46,852 nt of DNA from Candidatus Rokuibacteriota bacterium (GCA_016209635.1 JACQWC010000258.1:1-46852); one strand, 5' to 3'. Shown: positions 1 through 9,575, counted from the first letter of the stretch. Translations and numbers: made by a program. Notes: a model not told the origin generated them from the letters alone.

Positions 1-227
1 AGTCCGGGCTGTCGTTCCTGGGACTGGGCGTCCAGCCGCCCTACGCCACGTGGGGGAACGTCCTCAACGACGGCAAGGACTCCATCGAGATCGCGTGGTG
101 GCTGTCCCTCTACCCGGGTCTGGCGATCCTGATCACGGTGCTGTCCTACAACCTCCTCGGAGAGGGGATCCGCGACGCCCTCGACCCGCGACTCCGGCAG
201 GCGCTGGGGAGGTTTGTCACGCGCTAG
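1..227 (+). CDS. ABC transporter permease, C-terminal fragment (DppC/OppC type)
   Basis: Partial gene entering from the left edge; the readable frame begins at base 3 and ends at TAG 225-227. The 74 visible residues contain [18 protein letters not shown], a membrane stretch around [24 protein letters not shown] and the ending [10 protein letters not shown]. This tail is typical of the second inner-membrane permease (DppC/OppC/NikC type) of peptide, nickel or related ABC importers. Its partners must lie upstream of the window. Substrate cannot be told from this fragment. The last bases of the gene hold the -35 box of the tRNA-Leu promoter. Confidence 0.9.
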   Translation, partial: SGLSFLGLGVQPPYATWGNVLNDGKDSIEIAWWLSLYPGLAILITVLSYNLLGEGIRDALDPRLRQALGRFVTR

Positions 228-242
228 CGTTGGCGGTATACT
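214..242 (+). promoter_or_regulatory. sigma70-type promoter of tRNA-Leu
   Basis: TTGTCA (214-219), a 17-bp spacer and TATACT (237-242) lie just upstream of the tRNA. The expected transcription start is around 249-250, a few bases before the mature 5' end at 254. The -35 box overlaps the 3' end of the permease gene. The redoxin gene 34 nt after the tRNA could be co-transcribed from it. Confidence 0.7.
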
Positions 243-253
243 GCGCCCTCGAC

Positions 254-338
<85 letters not shown>

Positions 339-371
339 TTCCTCGCTTCGCCCTGCCAAAAGGAGACGGCG

Positions 372-865
372 ATGGCGCGAGCCAGCGCGTTCATCCTCGA
401 CAGTGGCGACACGTTCCCGGCGCTCGGCTTCGAGACGGTCGCCCACGGTCGGGTCGCGCTGCCCGATGGCTTCGGCGACGGCTGGGGCGTGTTCCTCGCC
501 TATCGCGCCCACTGGTGAACGTACTGCAAGCAGCAGTTGGCTGCCTTCGAGAGGGCGCGGGATCGGCTCAGGGACGAGGGGATCGCGTCGTCGCGGCGTC
601 GACGGACCCCCGTGAGAAGGCGAGGGAGACCGTCGTCGAGTTCGGTCTCGGGTTTCCGGTCGGCTACGGCCTCTTCCTCGAGGAGACGGCGCGCGCCCTC
701 GGCGCCTTCTACGAGACGCGGCGCGGAATCCTCCACGCGACGGGCTTCCTCGTGAAGCCCGACCGCACGATCGCCGTCGCCCAGTACAGTTCGGGGCCGA
801 TCGGCCGCCTCGTCTGGCAGGACCTCCTCGCCCTCGTCCAGTTCGGGAAGCGCCAGGCGAAATAG
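372..865 (+). CDS. Predicted selenocysteine-containing AhpC/TSA-family redoxin (in-frame UGA, one frameshift)
   Basis: Reads [20 protein letters not shown]... from ATG 372, with an AGGAGA ribosome site 5 nt upstream. At 516-518 an in-frame TGA interrupts [24 protein letters not shown]. Family members have YRGxWCPYC here, so the TGA replaces the first redox cysteine and gives a UxxC motif. Translation continues in frame to about base 585. The rest ([24 protein letters not shown]... to GKRQAK, TAG 863-865) is then in another frame, as if one base were missing. Restored length is about 164 residues, normal for a small thioredoxin-fold peroxiredoxin-like protein. The expected role is thiol/selenol-dependent peroxide or disulfide reduction in the cytoplasm. 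Conservation on both sides of the TGA argues against a plain stop. The frameshift may be an assembly error or true decay. selA, selB, selC and selD are not in the window. Confidence 0.75.
516..544 (+). promoter_or_regulatory. Candidate bacterial SECIS: UGA plus downstream hairpin
   Basis: UGA at 516-518 is followed by GCAGC (530-534), loop AGTTG (535-539) and GCTGC (540-544): a perfect 5-bp stem. The apical loop starts 17 nt after the UGA and has a G in its first two positions, which fits the published bacterial SECIS model (16-37 nt spacing, early loop G). The hairpin lies in the coding sequence, as expected for bacterial SelB-dependent readthrough. Short stems are common in GC-rich DNA, so the hairpin supports the case but does not prove it. 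Confidence 0.55.
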
Positions 866-879
866 CGGTCGTTGCGGTA

Positions 880-901
880 GTGGGTCGATGCGGTGACCCA
901 C
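880..901 (+). terminator. Hairpin after the redoxin gene, possible terminator
   Basis: GTGGGTC (880-886) pairs with GACCCAC (895-901) across an 8-nt loop, beginning 15 nt after the redoxin stop. No T-tract follows, so an intrinsic terminator is uncertain. The rest of 866-975 holds a second small CCCGC/GCGGG palindrome and a possible -10 box for lipA. Confidence 0.35.
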
Positions 902-944
902 TGCGGTCCGTCTTGTCCCGCTGCGGGTCGCCCGAGGGCTGTGG

Positions 945-950
945 CATAAT
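945..950 (+). promoter_or_regulatory. Possible -10 box for the lipA-nuo operon
   Basis: CATAAT within TGTGGCATAATAAC is the only AT-rich hexamer in the spacer and lies 25 nt before the lipA ATG. No good -35 is found 16-18 bp upstream; TTGTCC at about 913 is too far away. Weak call. Confidence 0.3.
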
Positions 951-975
951 AACTCGGTTTGACCAGCGGGAATCA

Positions 976-1884
976 ATGTCGATGACGCAACCGCTTCCCG
1001 TGCTCCAGCCGCCGACCCCGCTCGAGGGCCGGAAACCGCCGTGGCTCAAGGTGCGCGCTCCGGGCGGGCCGAGCTACATGCGGCTCAAGCACCTCGTGCG
1101 CTCGCTCAATCTCCACACCGTCTGCGAGGAGGCGCACTGTCCGAACATCGGCGAGTGCTGGGAGGATGCCACCGCGACGTTCATGCTCCTGGGGGATGTG
1201 TGCACGCGCAACTGCGGCTACTGCGCGGTGACGCACGGGACGCCGACGTGGGAGGACCGCGAGGAGCCCGAGCATATCGGCCGCGCCGTCGCCCGCCTGG
1301 GCCTCGAGCACATCGTGCTGACGTCCGTCAACCGTGACGACCTCGCGGACGGCGGCGCGACGCACTGGGCCGCGACGATCGGGGCCGTCCGCCGTCTGGC
1401 ACCGGGCTGCCGCGTCGAGGCGCTGATTCCCGACTTCCAGGGCCGCGTGCGAGACCTCGAGACGGTGATCACTGCGCGCCCCGACATCCTGAACCACAAC
1501 ACCGAAACGGTGCCGCGCCTCTACAAGGTCGCGCGCCACGGCGGGCGATACGAGCGGGCGCTCGCGCTGTTCCGGCACGCGCGGACGGTCGCGCCCGCGC
1601 TCGTGACGAAGTCCGGGATCATCCTCGGCCTTGGCGAGACGCGGGAGGAGCTGGTCGGGACCATGCGCGACCTCCTCGGCGTCGGGGTGCGCATCCTGAC
1701 GCTCGGCCAGTACCTCCGGCCCTCGGCGGTCCATCTGCCCGTCGCGAGGTACTACCACCCCGGAGAATTCGAGGAGCTGGCGGGGGTCGGGCGCGCCCTC
1801 GGCTTCGCGCACGTGGAGGCGGGGCCGCTCGTGCGGAGCTCGTACCACGCGAAGCGGCAGGCGGAGGCCGCGGGAGCGCGCTGA
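976..1884 (+). CDS. lipA: Lipoyl synthase LipA
   Basis: Radical-SAM enzyme that inserts two sulfurs into protein-bound octanoate to make the lipoyl cofactor. The auxiliary cluster motif CEEAHCPNIGEC (CX4CX5C), the radical-SAM motif CTRNCGYC (CX3CX2C) and the C-terminal RSSY signature (serine ligand of the auxiliary cluster) are all present. The chosen ATG gives 302 residues, a usual length; the longer track start at 880 adds non-homologous sequence. The stop overlaps the nuoA start (TGATG), so it heads the nuo operon. The E2 subunit it would modify is encoded downstream at 12390. No lipB or lplA is seen. Confidence 0.95.
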   Translation: MSMTQPLPVLQPPTPLEGRKPPWLKVRAPGGPSYMRLKHLVRSLNLHTVCEEAHCPNIGECWEDATATFMLLGDVCTRNCGYCAVTHGTPTWEDREEPEHIGRAVARLGLEHIVLTSVNRDDLADGGATHWAATIGAVRRLAPGCRVEALIPDFQGRVRDLETVITARPDILNHNTETVPRLYKVARHGGRYERALALFRHARTVAPALVTKSGIILGLGETREELVGTMRDLLGVGVRILTLGQYLRPSAVHLPVARYYHPGEFEELAGVGRALGFAHVEAGPLVRSSYHAKRQAEAAGAR

Positions 1885-2234
1885 TGGAAGTGGCGCCGAT
1901 CCTCATGGTGTTCGCGTTCGCGGCGATCGTCGGGGGCGCGATGCTCTTCCTCCCGTCGCTCCTGGCGCCGCGGCGGCTCACGCCCGTCAAGGCCGAGCCC
2001 TTCGAGTGCGGGAAGGATCCCGTCGCGATCGCGGAGGGACGGTTCGCCATCATGTTCTCGACGATCGCGATGTTCTTCATCATCATCGACATCGAGCTTC
2101 TCTTCATCTGGCCCTGGGCCATGCTCTACCGGAAGCTCGGATGGTTCGGGTTTGCCGAGATGATGGTGTTCGTGGGCATCCTCATGCTCGGGTTCCTCTA
2201 CGTGTGGCGCAAAGGGGGTCTCGAATGGGAATAG
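1884..2234 (+). CDS. nuoA: NADH-quinone oxidoreductase subunit A
   Basis: Small membrane subunit of complex I, 116 residues. Three hydrophobic segments flank the conserved loop with KAEPFECGKDP, matching the FECG motif near the quinone site. It ends GLEWE. The start overlaps the lipA stop by one base, and the end overlaps nuoB by 10 nt, so translational coupling is likely. Confidence 0.95.
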   Translation: MEVAPILMVFAFAAIVGGAMLFLPSLLAPRRLTPVKAEPFECGKDPVAIAEGRFAIMFSTIAMFFIIIDIELLFIWPWAMLYRKLGWFGFAEMMVFVGILMLGFLYVWRKGGLEWE

Positions 2235-2683
2235 GGAGCTTCTTCACATCGAAGCTCGACGAGGCCATCGGCTGGGCGCGAAAGTATTCGATCTTCCAGT
2301 ACCCGTTCGTCACGGCGTGCTGCGGCATGGAGTACATGGCGACGGCGTGCTCGCACTACGACATCGACCGGTTTGGCGCGGGCCTTGTGCGCTTCTCCCC
2401 GCGTCAGGCCGACGTCCTGTTCGTCGTCGGAACCATCAGCCACAAGATGGCGCCTGTCCTGAAGCGGGTCTACGACCAGATGACGGAGCCCAAGTGGGTG
2501 GTCGCGTTCGGCGTGTGCACCTGCACGGGCGGTTTCTACGACAACTACGCGACGGTGCAGGGCATCGACACGATCATCCCGGTCGACATCTATATCCCCG
2601 GGTGCCCGCCGCGACCGGAGTCCGTCATCGACGGCCTGATGAAGCTCCAGGACCGGATCGCCGCGGGGGCCCAGAGGTTCTGA
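2225..2683 (+). CDS. nuoB: NADH-quinone oxidoreductase subunit B
   Basis: Peripheral-arm subunit carrying the terminal [4Fe-4S] cluster N2 that reduces quinone. The tandem cysteines are in TACCGMEYM, followed by cysteines in GVCTCTGGFYDNY and PGCPPRPES. The chosen ATG gives MGIGSFFTSKLDEAIGW and 152 residues; the track ORF from 2006 runs back into nuoA and is not plausible. GVCTCTGG replaces the more common ACANSGG-type motif but keeps the ligand cysteine. nuoC follows after 8 nt. Confidence 0.95.
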   Translation: MGIGSFFTSKLDEAIGWARKYSIFQYPFVTACCGMEYMATACSHYDIDRFGAGLVRFSPRQADVLFVVGTISHKMAPVLKRVYDQMTEPKWVVAFGVCTCTGGFYDNYATVQGIDTIIPVDIYIPGCPPRPESVIDGLMKLQDRIAAGAQRF

Positions 2684-2691
2684 CGAGGACC

Positions 2692-3177
2692 ATGATCCTC
2701 GAGCGGCTTGGGCAGACCTTCGGCGCCTCGATCGTCGAGACCCACGACCACCGCGGTGACCAGACGGCGGTCGTGGCCCCGGACGCGATCATCGCCGTGC
2801 TCCGCTACTGCCGCGACGATCCGGCGCTGGCCTTCGACCTCCTCATGGACCTGACCGCAGTCGACTACCTCCGGTATCCGGGGCGGGAAGACGGGCCGCG
2901 CTTCGAGGTCGTCTACCACCTCTACTCGATCCCGAAGCATCACCGGCTGCGGGTGAAGGTGCGGGTGGACGAGGATGACCCCCACGTGCCGACCGCCGTC
3001 GGCCTCTGGCCCATCGCCAACTGGTTCGAGCGCGAGGTGTGGGACATGTTCGGCGTGCGGTTCGACGGGCATCCCGACCTCCGGCGGCTCCTGATGTACG
3101 AGGAGTTCGCGGGGCACCCGCTGCGGAAGGACTACCCGATCACCCGGCGCCAGCCGCTGATCGGACCGAAGACCTGA
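2692..3177 (+). CDS. nuoC: NADH-quinone oxidoreductase subunit C
   Basis: The 30-kDa-type peripheral subunit, 161 residues from MILERLGQTFGAS. The family signature is clear: LTAVDYL, FEVVYHLYSI, WPIANWFEREVWDMFGV and the C-terminal HPLRKDYP. It is a separate gene, not fused to nuoD as in enterobacteria. The start at 2692 was chosen because the longer track frame (2317) overlaps nuoB with no homology. nuoD begins one base after the stop. Confidence 0.95.
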   Translation: MILERLGQTFGASIVETHDHRGDQTAVVAPDAIIAVLRYCRDDPALAFDLLMDLTAVDYLRYPGREDGPRFEVVYHLYSIPKHHRLRVKVRVDEDDPHVPTAVGLWPIANWFEREVWDMFGVRFDGHPDLRRLLMYEEFAGHPLRKDYPITRRQPLIGPKT

Positions 3178-3178
3178 C

Positions 3179-4552
<1,374 letters not shown>

Positions 4553-4573
4553 TGCGAAGCTTCCCTATGGCAA

Positions 4574-4589
4574 GGCCCGCCTGCGGGCC
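4574..4589 (+). repeat. Hairpin in the nuoD-nuoE spacer
   Basis: GGCCCGC-CT-GCGGGCC is a perfect 7-bp hairpin in the 63-nt gap between nuoD and nuoE, the longest gap inside the nuo cluster. No T-tract follows. It could stabilise mRNA ends or be a palindromic repeat; its role is unknown. Confidence 0.5.
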
Positions 4590-4615
4590 GTCGCCGGTCA
4601 ATTAAGCCAGCTAGC

Positions 4616-5095
4616 ATGACCACGCGCCCCGAGTTCTTCCCCGAGCAGCTTGCGGAGGTGCGGCGCCTCCAGGCGCTCTATCCGAACCCGCGCGGGGCGT
4701 TGCTCCCGGTGCTGCACCTGGCGCAGGAGACCTTCGGCCACATCTCGCTCGAGACCGAGGAGTATGTCGCGCGGCTCTTCGACCTCTCGCCGGCGCACGT
4801 GCACGAGGTGGTGACCTTCTACACCCTCTTCTTCCAGCGGCCGAAGGGGCGGCACGTGATCGCCGTCTGCCACAATCTCTCGTGCCACCTGGCCGGCGCG
4901 CAGGAGATCCTGGGACACCTGCGGGACCGGCTCGGCATCGAGGTCGGAGAGACCACCGAGGACGGGCGCGTCACGCTGCAGGCCGTCGAGTGCCTCTGCG
5001 CGTGCGAGCTGGCGCCGATGATGCAGGTCGACGACCGCTACGAGGGCAACCTCACGCCCGCGAAGGTCGACCGTCTTCTCGGGGCGCTGCCGTGA
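4616..5095 (+). CDS. nuoE: NADH-quinone oxidoreductase subunit E
   Basis: The 24-kDa-type subunit with a thioredoxin-like [2Fe-2S] domain, 159 residues. Ligand cysteines appear as VCHNLSCHL (CX4C) and ECLCACELAPM (CX3C). The N-terminal helical part (LQALYPNPRGALLPVLHLAQETFGHIS) is typical. Works with NuoF and NuoG in NADH oxidation. It ends in a GTGA overlap with nuoF. Confidence 0.95.
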   Translation: MTTRPEFFPEQLAEVRRLQALYPNPRGALLPVLHLAQETFGHISLETEEYVARLFDLSPAHVHEVVTFYTLFFQRPKGRHVIAVCHNLSCHLAGAQEILGHLRDRLGIEVGETTEDGRVTLQAVECLCACELAPMMQVDDRYEGNLTPAKVDRLLGALP

Positions 5096-6366
5096 CGACC
5101 GAGAAGATCCTCATGCGCAACTTCGATCGCGCCGAATCGCACACGCTCCGGGTCTATCGCGAGACGGGCGGCTACACGGCCCTCGCGAAGGCGATGGCGA
5201 TGGAGCCCGCGGCGATCGTCGAGGAGGTCAAGCGGTCGAACCTCCGGGGACTCGGCGGCGCCGGCTTTCCGACCGGGACGAAGTGGTCCTTCATCCCGAA
5301 GGGGCACCCCGGGCCGGTCTACCTCGTAGTCAACGCGGACGAGGGCGAGCCCGGCACCTTCAAGGACCGGTACCTGCTCGAGCGCGACCCCCACGCGCTG
5401 ATCGAGGGGATGCTCATCACGGCGAGGGCGATCCGCTCGGCACTCGGGTTCGTGTACGTCCGCGGCGAGTACGTGGAGCCCTGGCGGCGGTTCAGCACGG
5501 CCGTGCGGGAGGCCTACGAGGCGGGCTATCTCGGGCGGGGCTTCGACGTCGTCGTCCACCGGGGCGCCGGCGCCTACATCTGCGGCGAGGAGACGGGCCT
5601 CATCTCGTCCCTCGAGGGGATGAAAGGGTGGCCCAAGCTCAAGCCGCCGTTCCCGGCGATCAAGGGCGCGTTCGGCGCGCCGACGATCGTGAACAACGTC
5701 GAGACGCTCTGCCACGTCCCGCACATCATCGAGCGTGGCGCCGAGTGGTTCGCGGGCCTGGGGACGAAGACGCAGGGCGGGACCCGGATGTTCTCGATAT
5801 CGGGTCGGGTGAAGCGCCCGGGCGTCTACGAGGCCTCCGTCGCGGTGACGCTGCGCCAGCTCATCGACGACTACGCCGGCGGCGTCAGCGGCAGCGGGCG
5901 CCTCAAGGCGGTCGTGCCCGGCGGGTCGTCCGCGGCGGTCCTCAGGGCGGACGAGATCGACGTGCCGATGGACGTCGATGGGCTCCGGAACGCGGGCACG
6001 ATGGCCGGCTCGGCGGGCGTGATCGTGATGGACGAGACGGTCTCGATCCCCGAGGCGCTGATGGTCGTCGCCCGGTTCTACGCCCATGAGAGCTGCGGCC
6101 AGTGCACGCCCTGCCGCGAATCGACCGGCTGGATCTACAAGATGACGCGCCGGATCGTGGCGGGGAAGGGCCGCAAGGAGGACCTCGACACGATCCTGGA
6201 CGTGGCCCGCCGCGGGGCGGGCACGACGATCTGCGCCTTCTACGACGGCGCGGTCGGGCCCTACATCTCGTACATCGAGAAGTTCCGGAGCGAGTTCGAG
6301 GCGCTGGTCGAGGGCGCGGGCACCCGGGCCGTCGCCACCCGCCGCGAAGCGAGCGCACATGCCTAG
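5092..6366 (+). CDS. nuoF: NADH-quinone oxidoreductase subunit F
   Basis: The 51-kDa-type subunit binding NADH, FMN and cluster N3. GLGGAGFPTGTKW and NADEGEPGTFKDR are the flavin/NADH-binding motifs, GAGAYICGEETGLISSLEG follows, and ESCGQCTPCREST with a later TTICAF cysteine ligates N3. A GTG start overlapping the nuoE stop (GTGA) gives 424 residues, the usual length. The track ORF from 4882 is over-extended. It overlaps nuoG by 8 nt. Confidence 0.95.
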   Translation: MTTEKILMRNFDRAESHTLRVYRETGGYTALAKAMAMEPAAIVEEVKRSNLRGLGGAGFPTGTKWSFIPKGHPGPVYLVVNADEGEPGTFKDRYLLERDPHALIEGMLITARAIRSALGFVYVRGEYVEPWRRFSTAVREAYEAGYLGRGFDVVVHRGAGAYICGEETGLISSLEGMKGWPKLKPPFPAIKGAFGAPTIVNNVETLCHVPHIIERGAEWFAGLGTKTQGGTRMFSISGRVKRPGVYEASVAVTLRQLIDDYAGGVSGSGRLKAVVPGGSSAAVLRADEIDVPMDVDGLRNAGTMAGSAGVIVMDETVSIPEALMVVARFYAHESCGQCTPCRESTGWIYKMTRRIVAGKGRKEDLDTILDVARRGAGTTICAFYDGAVGPYISYIEKFRSEFEALVEGAGTRAVATRREASAHA

Positions 6367-7954
6367 GCTCACGGTCAACGGCCAGGAGGTCGAGGTCGCT
6401 CCCGGGACGAACCTGATCGAGGCCGCCCACGCGGCGGGCTTCGAGGTCCCCCACTACTGCTACCACCCGGCCCTGTCGATCGCTGGCCAATGCCGGCTCT
6501 GCATGGTGGATATCGAGCGGAACCCGCGGCCCCAGATCGCGTGCAACACGCAGGCGGTCGACGGGATGGTCGTGCACACGGAGACGGAGCGGGTGCGCGA
6601 GACGCGTCAGTCGGTCATGGAGTTCCACCTGATCAACCACCCGCTCGACTGCCCCGTGTGCGATCAGGCGGGCGAGTGCTGGCTGCAGATCTACTACATG
6701 AAGCACGGGCTCTACAACCCGCGCATGGTCGACGAGAAGGTGCACAAGCCCAAGGCGGTGCCGCTCGGCCCGCACGTCATCCTCGACGCCGAGCGGTGCA
6801 TCCTGTGCTCGCGGTGCGTGCGGTTCTGCGACGAGGTCACGCGCACGGGCGAGCTCGGCATCTTCAATCGCGGCGACCATTCCGAGATCGGCCTCTTCCC
6901 GGGCCGCGATCTGGCGAACCGGTACTCGGCGAACGTCATCGACATCTGCCCCGTGGGAGCGTTGACCGACCGCGACTTCCGCTTCCAGGTGCGCGTCTGG
7001 TACCTGGACACCGCGAAGTCCGTCTGCGCCGGATGCGCCCGCGGCTGCAACATCGAGGTGCACGTCAACCGGAAGCGCCCCCACCACGCGCAGGGCCGAC
7101 GGGTGGCGCGCCTGAAGCCCCGCTTCAACGAGGCGGTCAACGCGTGGTGGATCTGCGACGACGGCCGCTACGGGTTCAAGTGGGTCGACGACGAGACCCG
7201 CCTGACCGTGCCGACGCGCCGCGAGGGGGACGCCACGGTCGAGATGGGCTGGGACGACGCCGTCGCCGGGGTGGCCGGGACCCTCGCGCGTGTCAGGCCG
7301 GCCGAGGTCGGCGTCCTGGTGTCGCCAAAGATGTCGAACGAGGACCTGTGGGCGCTCCGGCGGCTGACCGAGCGGCTGGGTATCGGGGAGGTGGCCTTCC
7401 GGGTGCCGGCGCGGACGCCGCGCGACGAGGACGACTTCCTCATCCGGGCCGACAAGAACCCGAACACGCGTGGCGCCGAGCTGATCGGCCTCGACGGCGA
7501 CGCGGCGGCGATCCTCGCCGGCGCGCGCGCGGGCCGGCTCCGCTGCCTGTGGGTGTTCCACCACGATCTCCTGGCGAGCGCCTGGCCCGACGCCGAGACG
7601 CTCGCCGCGCTGGGCGCCGTCGAGACGCTGATCTTCTCCGGCACGAACGCCAACCGGACGAGCGCGCTCGCCCACTGGGTGCTGCCGAGCGCGGCCTGGG
7701 TGGAGCGCGACGGGACCTTCACGAACTTCCAGGGGCGGGTGCAGCGCTTCAGAGCGGCGATGGAGCCGCTCGGCCAGGCGTTGCCCGACTGGGAGGCGCT
7801 GGGGCGCGTCCTCGGCGTCCTCGGCGACGTGCCCCTGCCCCCGCGCGCCGAGCGCTGGTTCCGCGCGCTCGCGGAGGCCGTGCCCGCCTTCGCGGGAATG
7901 CGGTATCAGACGATCGCCGACGCAGGACAGACGATCGCACCGGGTGACTCGTGA
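6359..7954 (+). CDS. nuoG: NADH-quinone oxidoreductase subunit G, short form
   Basis: Iron-sulfur subunit of the NADH module, 531 residues. The N-terminal [2Fe-2S] domain (HYCYHPALSIAGQCRLCMVDIE) is followed by LDCPVCDQAGECWLQ, the two-cluster region CILCSRCVRFCDEV...ICPVGALTD, and a CAGCARGC...WWICDDGR motif resembling the fourth cluster site. A degenerate molybdopterin-oxidoreductase domain follows, ending near ALGRVLGVLGDV. Many NuoG proteins are 700-900 residues, so this domain is much reduced. There is no obvious frameshift: the frame is open and the ending overlaps nuoH cleanly (GTGA). Confidence 0.93.
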   Translation: MPRLTVNGQEVEVAPGTNLIEAAHAAGFEVPHYCYHPALSIAGQCRLCMVDIERNPRPQIACNTQAVDGMVVHTETERVRETRQSVMEFHLINHPLDCPVCDQAGECWLQIYYMKHGLYNPRMVDEKVHKPKAVPLGPHVILDAERCILCSRCVRFCDEVTRTGELGIFNRGDHSEIGLFPGRDLANRYSANVIDICPVGALTDRDFRFQVRVWYLDTAKSVCAGCARGCNIEVHVNRKRPHHAQGRRVARLKPRFNEAVNAWWICDDGRYGFKWVDDETRLTVPTRREGDATVEMGWDDAVAGVAGTLARVRPAEVGVLVSPKMSNEDLWALRRLTERLGIGEVAFRVPARTPRDEDDFLIRADKNPNTRGAELIGLDGDAAAILAGARAGRLRCLWVFHHDLLASAWPDAETLAALGAVETLIFSGTNANRTSALAHWVLPSAAWVERDGTFTNFQGRVQRFRAAMEPLGQALPDWEALGRVLGVLGDVPLPPRAERWFRALAEAVPAFAGMRYQTIADAGQTIAPGDS

Positions 7955-9039
7955 TCGCGGATCTCGGCATCGTCTTCGGGCGCGTGGCGTTCGTGATGCT
8001 GTTCGTCCTGAACCTCGGCGGCCTCCTGACCTGGGTGGAGCGCAAGCAGTCGGCGATCATGCAGGACCGGATCGGGGCGAATCGCGCGTCGATCCTCGGC
8101 TTCCGGCTGCTCGGCCTCTTCCACCCGGTCGCGGACGCCATCAAGATGCTCACGAAGGAGGACTTTTGCCCGGCCCGCGCCGATCGGTTCCTGTTCACGC
8201 TCGCGCCCTTCGTGTCGGTCTTCTTCGCGCTCGCGGCGTTCGCGTCGATCCCGTTCGGCGACGTGCTGCGCGTCGGGGATCGGGAGATCCCCCTGCAGGC
8301 GATCACGCTCAACGTGGGCATCCTCTACCTGTTCGCGATGCTGTCGCTGGGCGTCTACGGGGTCATGATGGCAGGCTGGTCGTCGGCCAACAACTACGCC
8401 CTGATGGGGGGCCAGCGGGCGGCGGCGCTCATGATCTCGGCCGAGATCGCGATCGGCGCGTCCATCATGGGCGTCATCATGGTCTACGGGTCGCTGAATA
8501 TGATGGAGATCGTCCGGGGGCAGGGGCGCCTCCTCTGGGGCTGGGTGCCGATGTGGGGGATCGTCACGCAGCCGCTCGCCTTCCTGCTCTTCGTGACGGC
8601 CGGGATCGCCGCGACGAAGCGGATCCCGTTCGACATGCCCGAGGGCGAATCGGAGATCATCGGCTACTTCATCGAGTACAGCGGCATGAAGTTCGGGATG
8701 TTTGCCATGGCGGACTTCCTCGAGACCGTGGTCATCGCCGGGATGACGACCGCGCTCTTCCTGGGCGGCTGGCAGGTCCCGTACCTCGGCGCCGACGGGT
8801 TCGGGTTCCCGTGGGGCTCGGCGCTCGCGCTGCCGCACCTGCTGGTGGTGCTGCTCCAGGTGGGAAGCTTCGTGGCGAAGGTCGTGGCCATGATCTTCGT
8901 CCTCATGGTGGTCCGCTGGACGCTCCCGCGCTTCCGCTATGATCAGGCGATGCGCCTCGGCTGGCTCGGCCTCTTTCCGCTCTCGATCCTCAACATCGCG
9001 CTCACGGGCGCGGTGCTGCTGCTCTGGAACGCCCGATGA
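7951..9039 (+). CDS. nuoH: NADH-quinone oxidoreductase subunit H
   Basis: Membrane subunit joining the peripheral and membrane arms, 362 residues with about eight hydrophobic segments. The quinone-chamber loop ERKQSAIMQDRIGANRA and the later RIPFDMPEGESEIIGYFIEYSGMKFGMF are diagnostic. GTG start overlaps the nuoG stop by 4 nt, and the end overlaps nuoI by 4 nt (ATGA). Confidence 0.96.
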   Translation: MIADLGIVFGRVAFVMLFVLNLGGLLTWVERKQSAIMQDRIGANRASILGFRLLGLFHPVADAIKMLTKEDFCPARADRFLFTLAPFVSVFFALAAFASIPFGDVLRVGDREIPLQAITLNVGILYLFAMLSLGVYGVMMAGWSSANNYALMGGQRAAALMISAEIAIGASIMGVIMVYGSLNMMEIVRGQGRLLWGWVPMWGIVTQPLAFLLFVTAGIAATKRIPFDMPEGESEIIGYFIEYSGMKFGMFAMADFLETVVIAGMTTALFLGGWQVPYLGADGFGFPWGSALALPHLLVVLLQVGSFVAKVVAMIFVLMVVRWTLPRFRYDQAMRLGWLGLFPLSILNIALTGAVLLLWNAR

Positions 9040-9575
9040 GGTTCCTCCAGCGCTTCTACGTCGTCGAGGTCGTGTCGGGCCTGGCGCTCACGACGGCCCA
9101 CTTCTTCCGGAACATGGGCCGTCACACGGCGCACGCCCTCGGGCGGAAGGACGCGCGGGGCGCCGTCACGGTGCAGTATCCCGACGAGCACCGCCCCTAC
9201 TCGCCGCGACTCCGCACGCTCCACCGACTGGTGCGTCGGGAGGACGGCTCGCCGCGATGCGTCGCGTGCATGATGTGCGAGACCGTGTGCCCCGCGCGAT
9301 GCATCTACATCGTCGCGGACGAGCATCCGAATCCCGAGATCGAGAAAGTGCCCGCCCGATTCGACATCGATCTGGGCAAGTGCGTGTTCTGCGGTTACTG
9401 CGTCGAGGCGTGTCCCGAGGACGCGATCCGCATGGACACGGGGATCCTCGAGTTCTCGTCCTACAGCCGGCGGGGGATGATCTACACGAAGGAGATGCTG
9501 CTGTCGCTCGAGCCCGCGGGGCCGGACGGTCGGCCGGCCTCGCCCGTGCCGATCCCGGCGGGGCGGACGCCCTGA
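9036..9575 (+). CDS. nuoI: NADH-quinone oxidoreductase subunit I
   Basis: Ferredoxin-like subunit carrying N6a and N6b, 179 residues. Two CX2CX2CX3CP motifs are intact: CVACMMCETVCP and CVFCGYCVEACP. The N-terminal amphipathic region includes HFFRNMGRHTAHALG. The end overlaps the nuoJ start (TGATG). Confidence 0.96.
   Translation: MRFLQRFYVVEVVSGLALTTAHFFRNMGRHTAHALGRKDARGAVTVQYPDEHRPYSPRLRTLHRLVRREDGSPRCVACMMCETVCPARCIYIVADEHPNPEIEKVPARFDIDLGKCVFCGYCVEACPEDAIRMDTGILEFSSYSRRGMIYTKEMLLSLEPAGPDGRPASPVPIPAGRTP

Noticed and set aside
372-518. Calling the redoxin a simple pseudogene because of the TGA
   Set aside because: The TGA falls exactly on the catalytic cysteine position with conserved sequence after it and a SECIS-like hairpin, so Sec readthrough explains it better; only the later frameshift might indicate decay.
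4574-4589. nuoD-nuoE hairpin as an intrinsic terminator
   Set aside because: No T-tract, and the nuo genes continue on the same strand; listed only as a hairpin.
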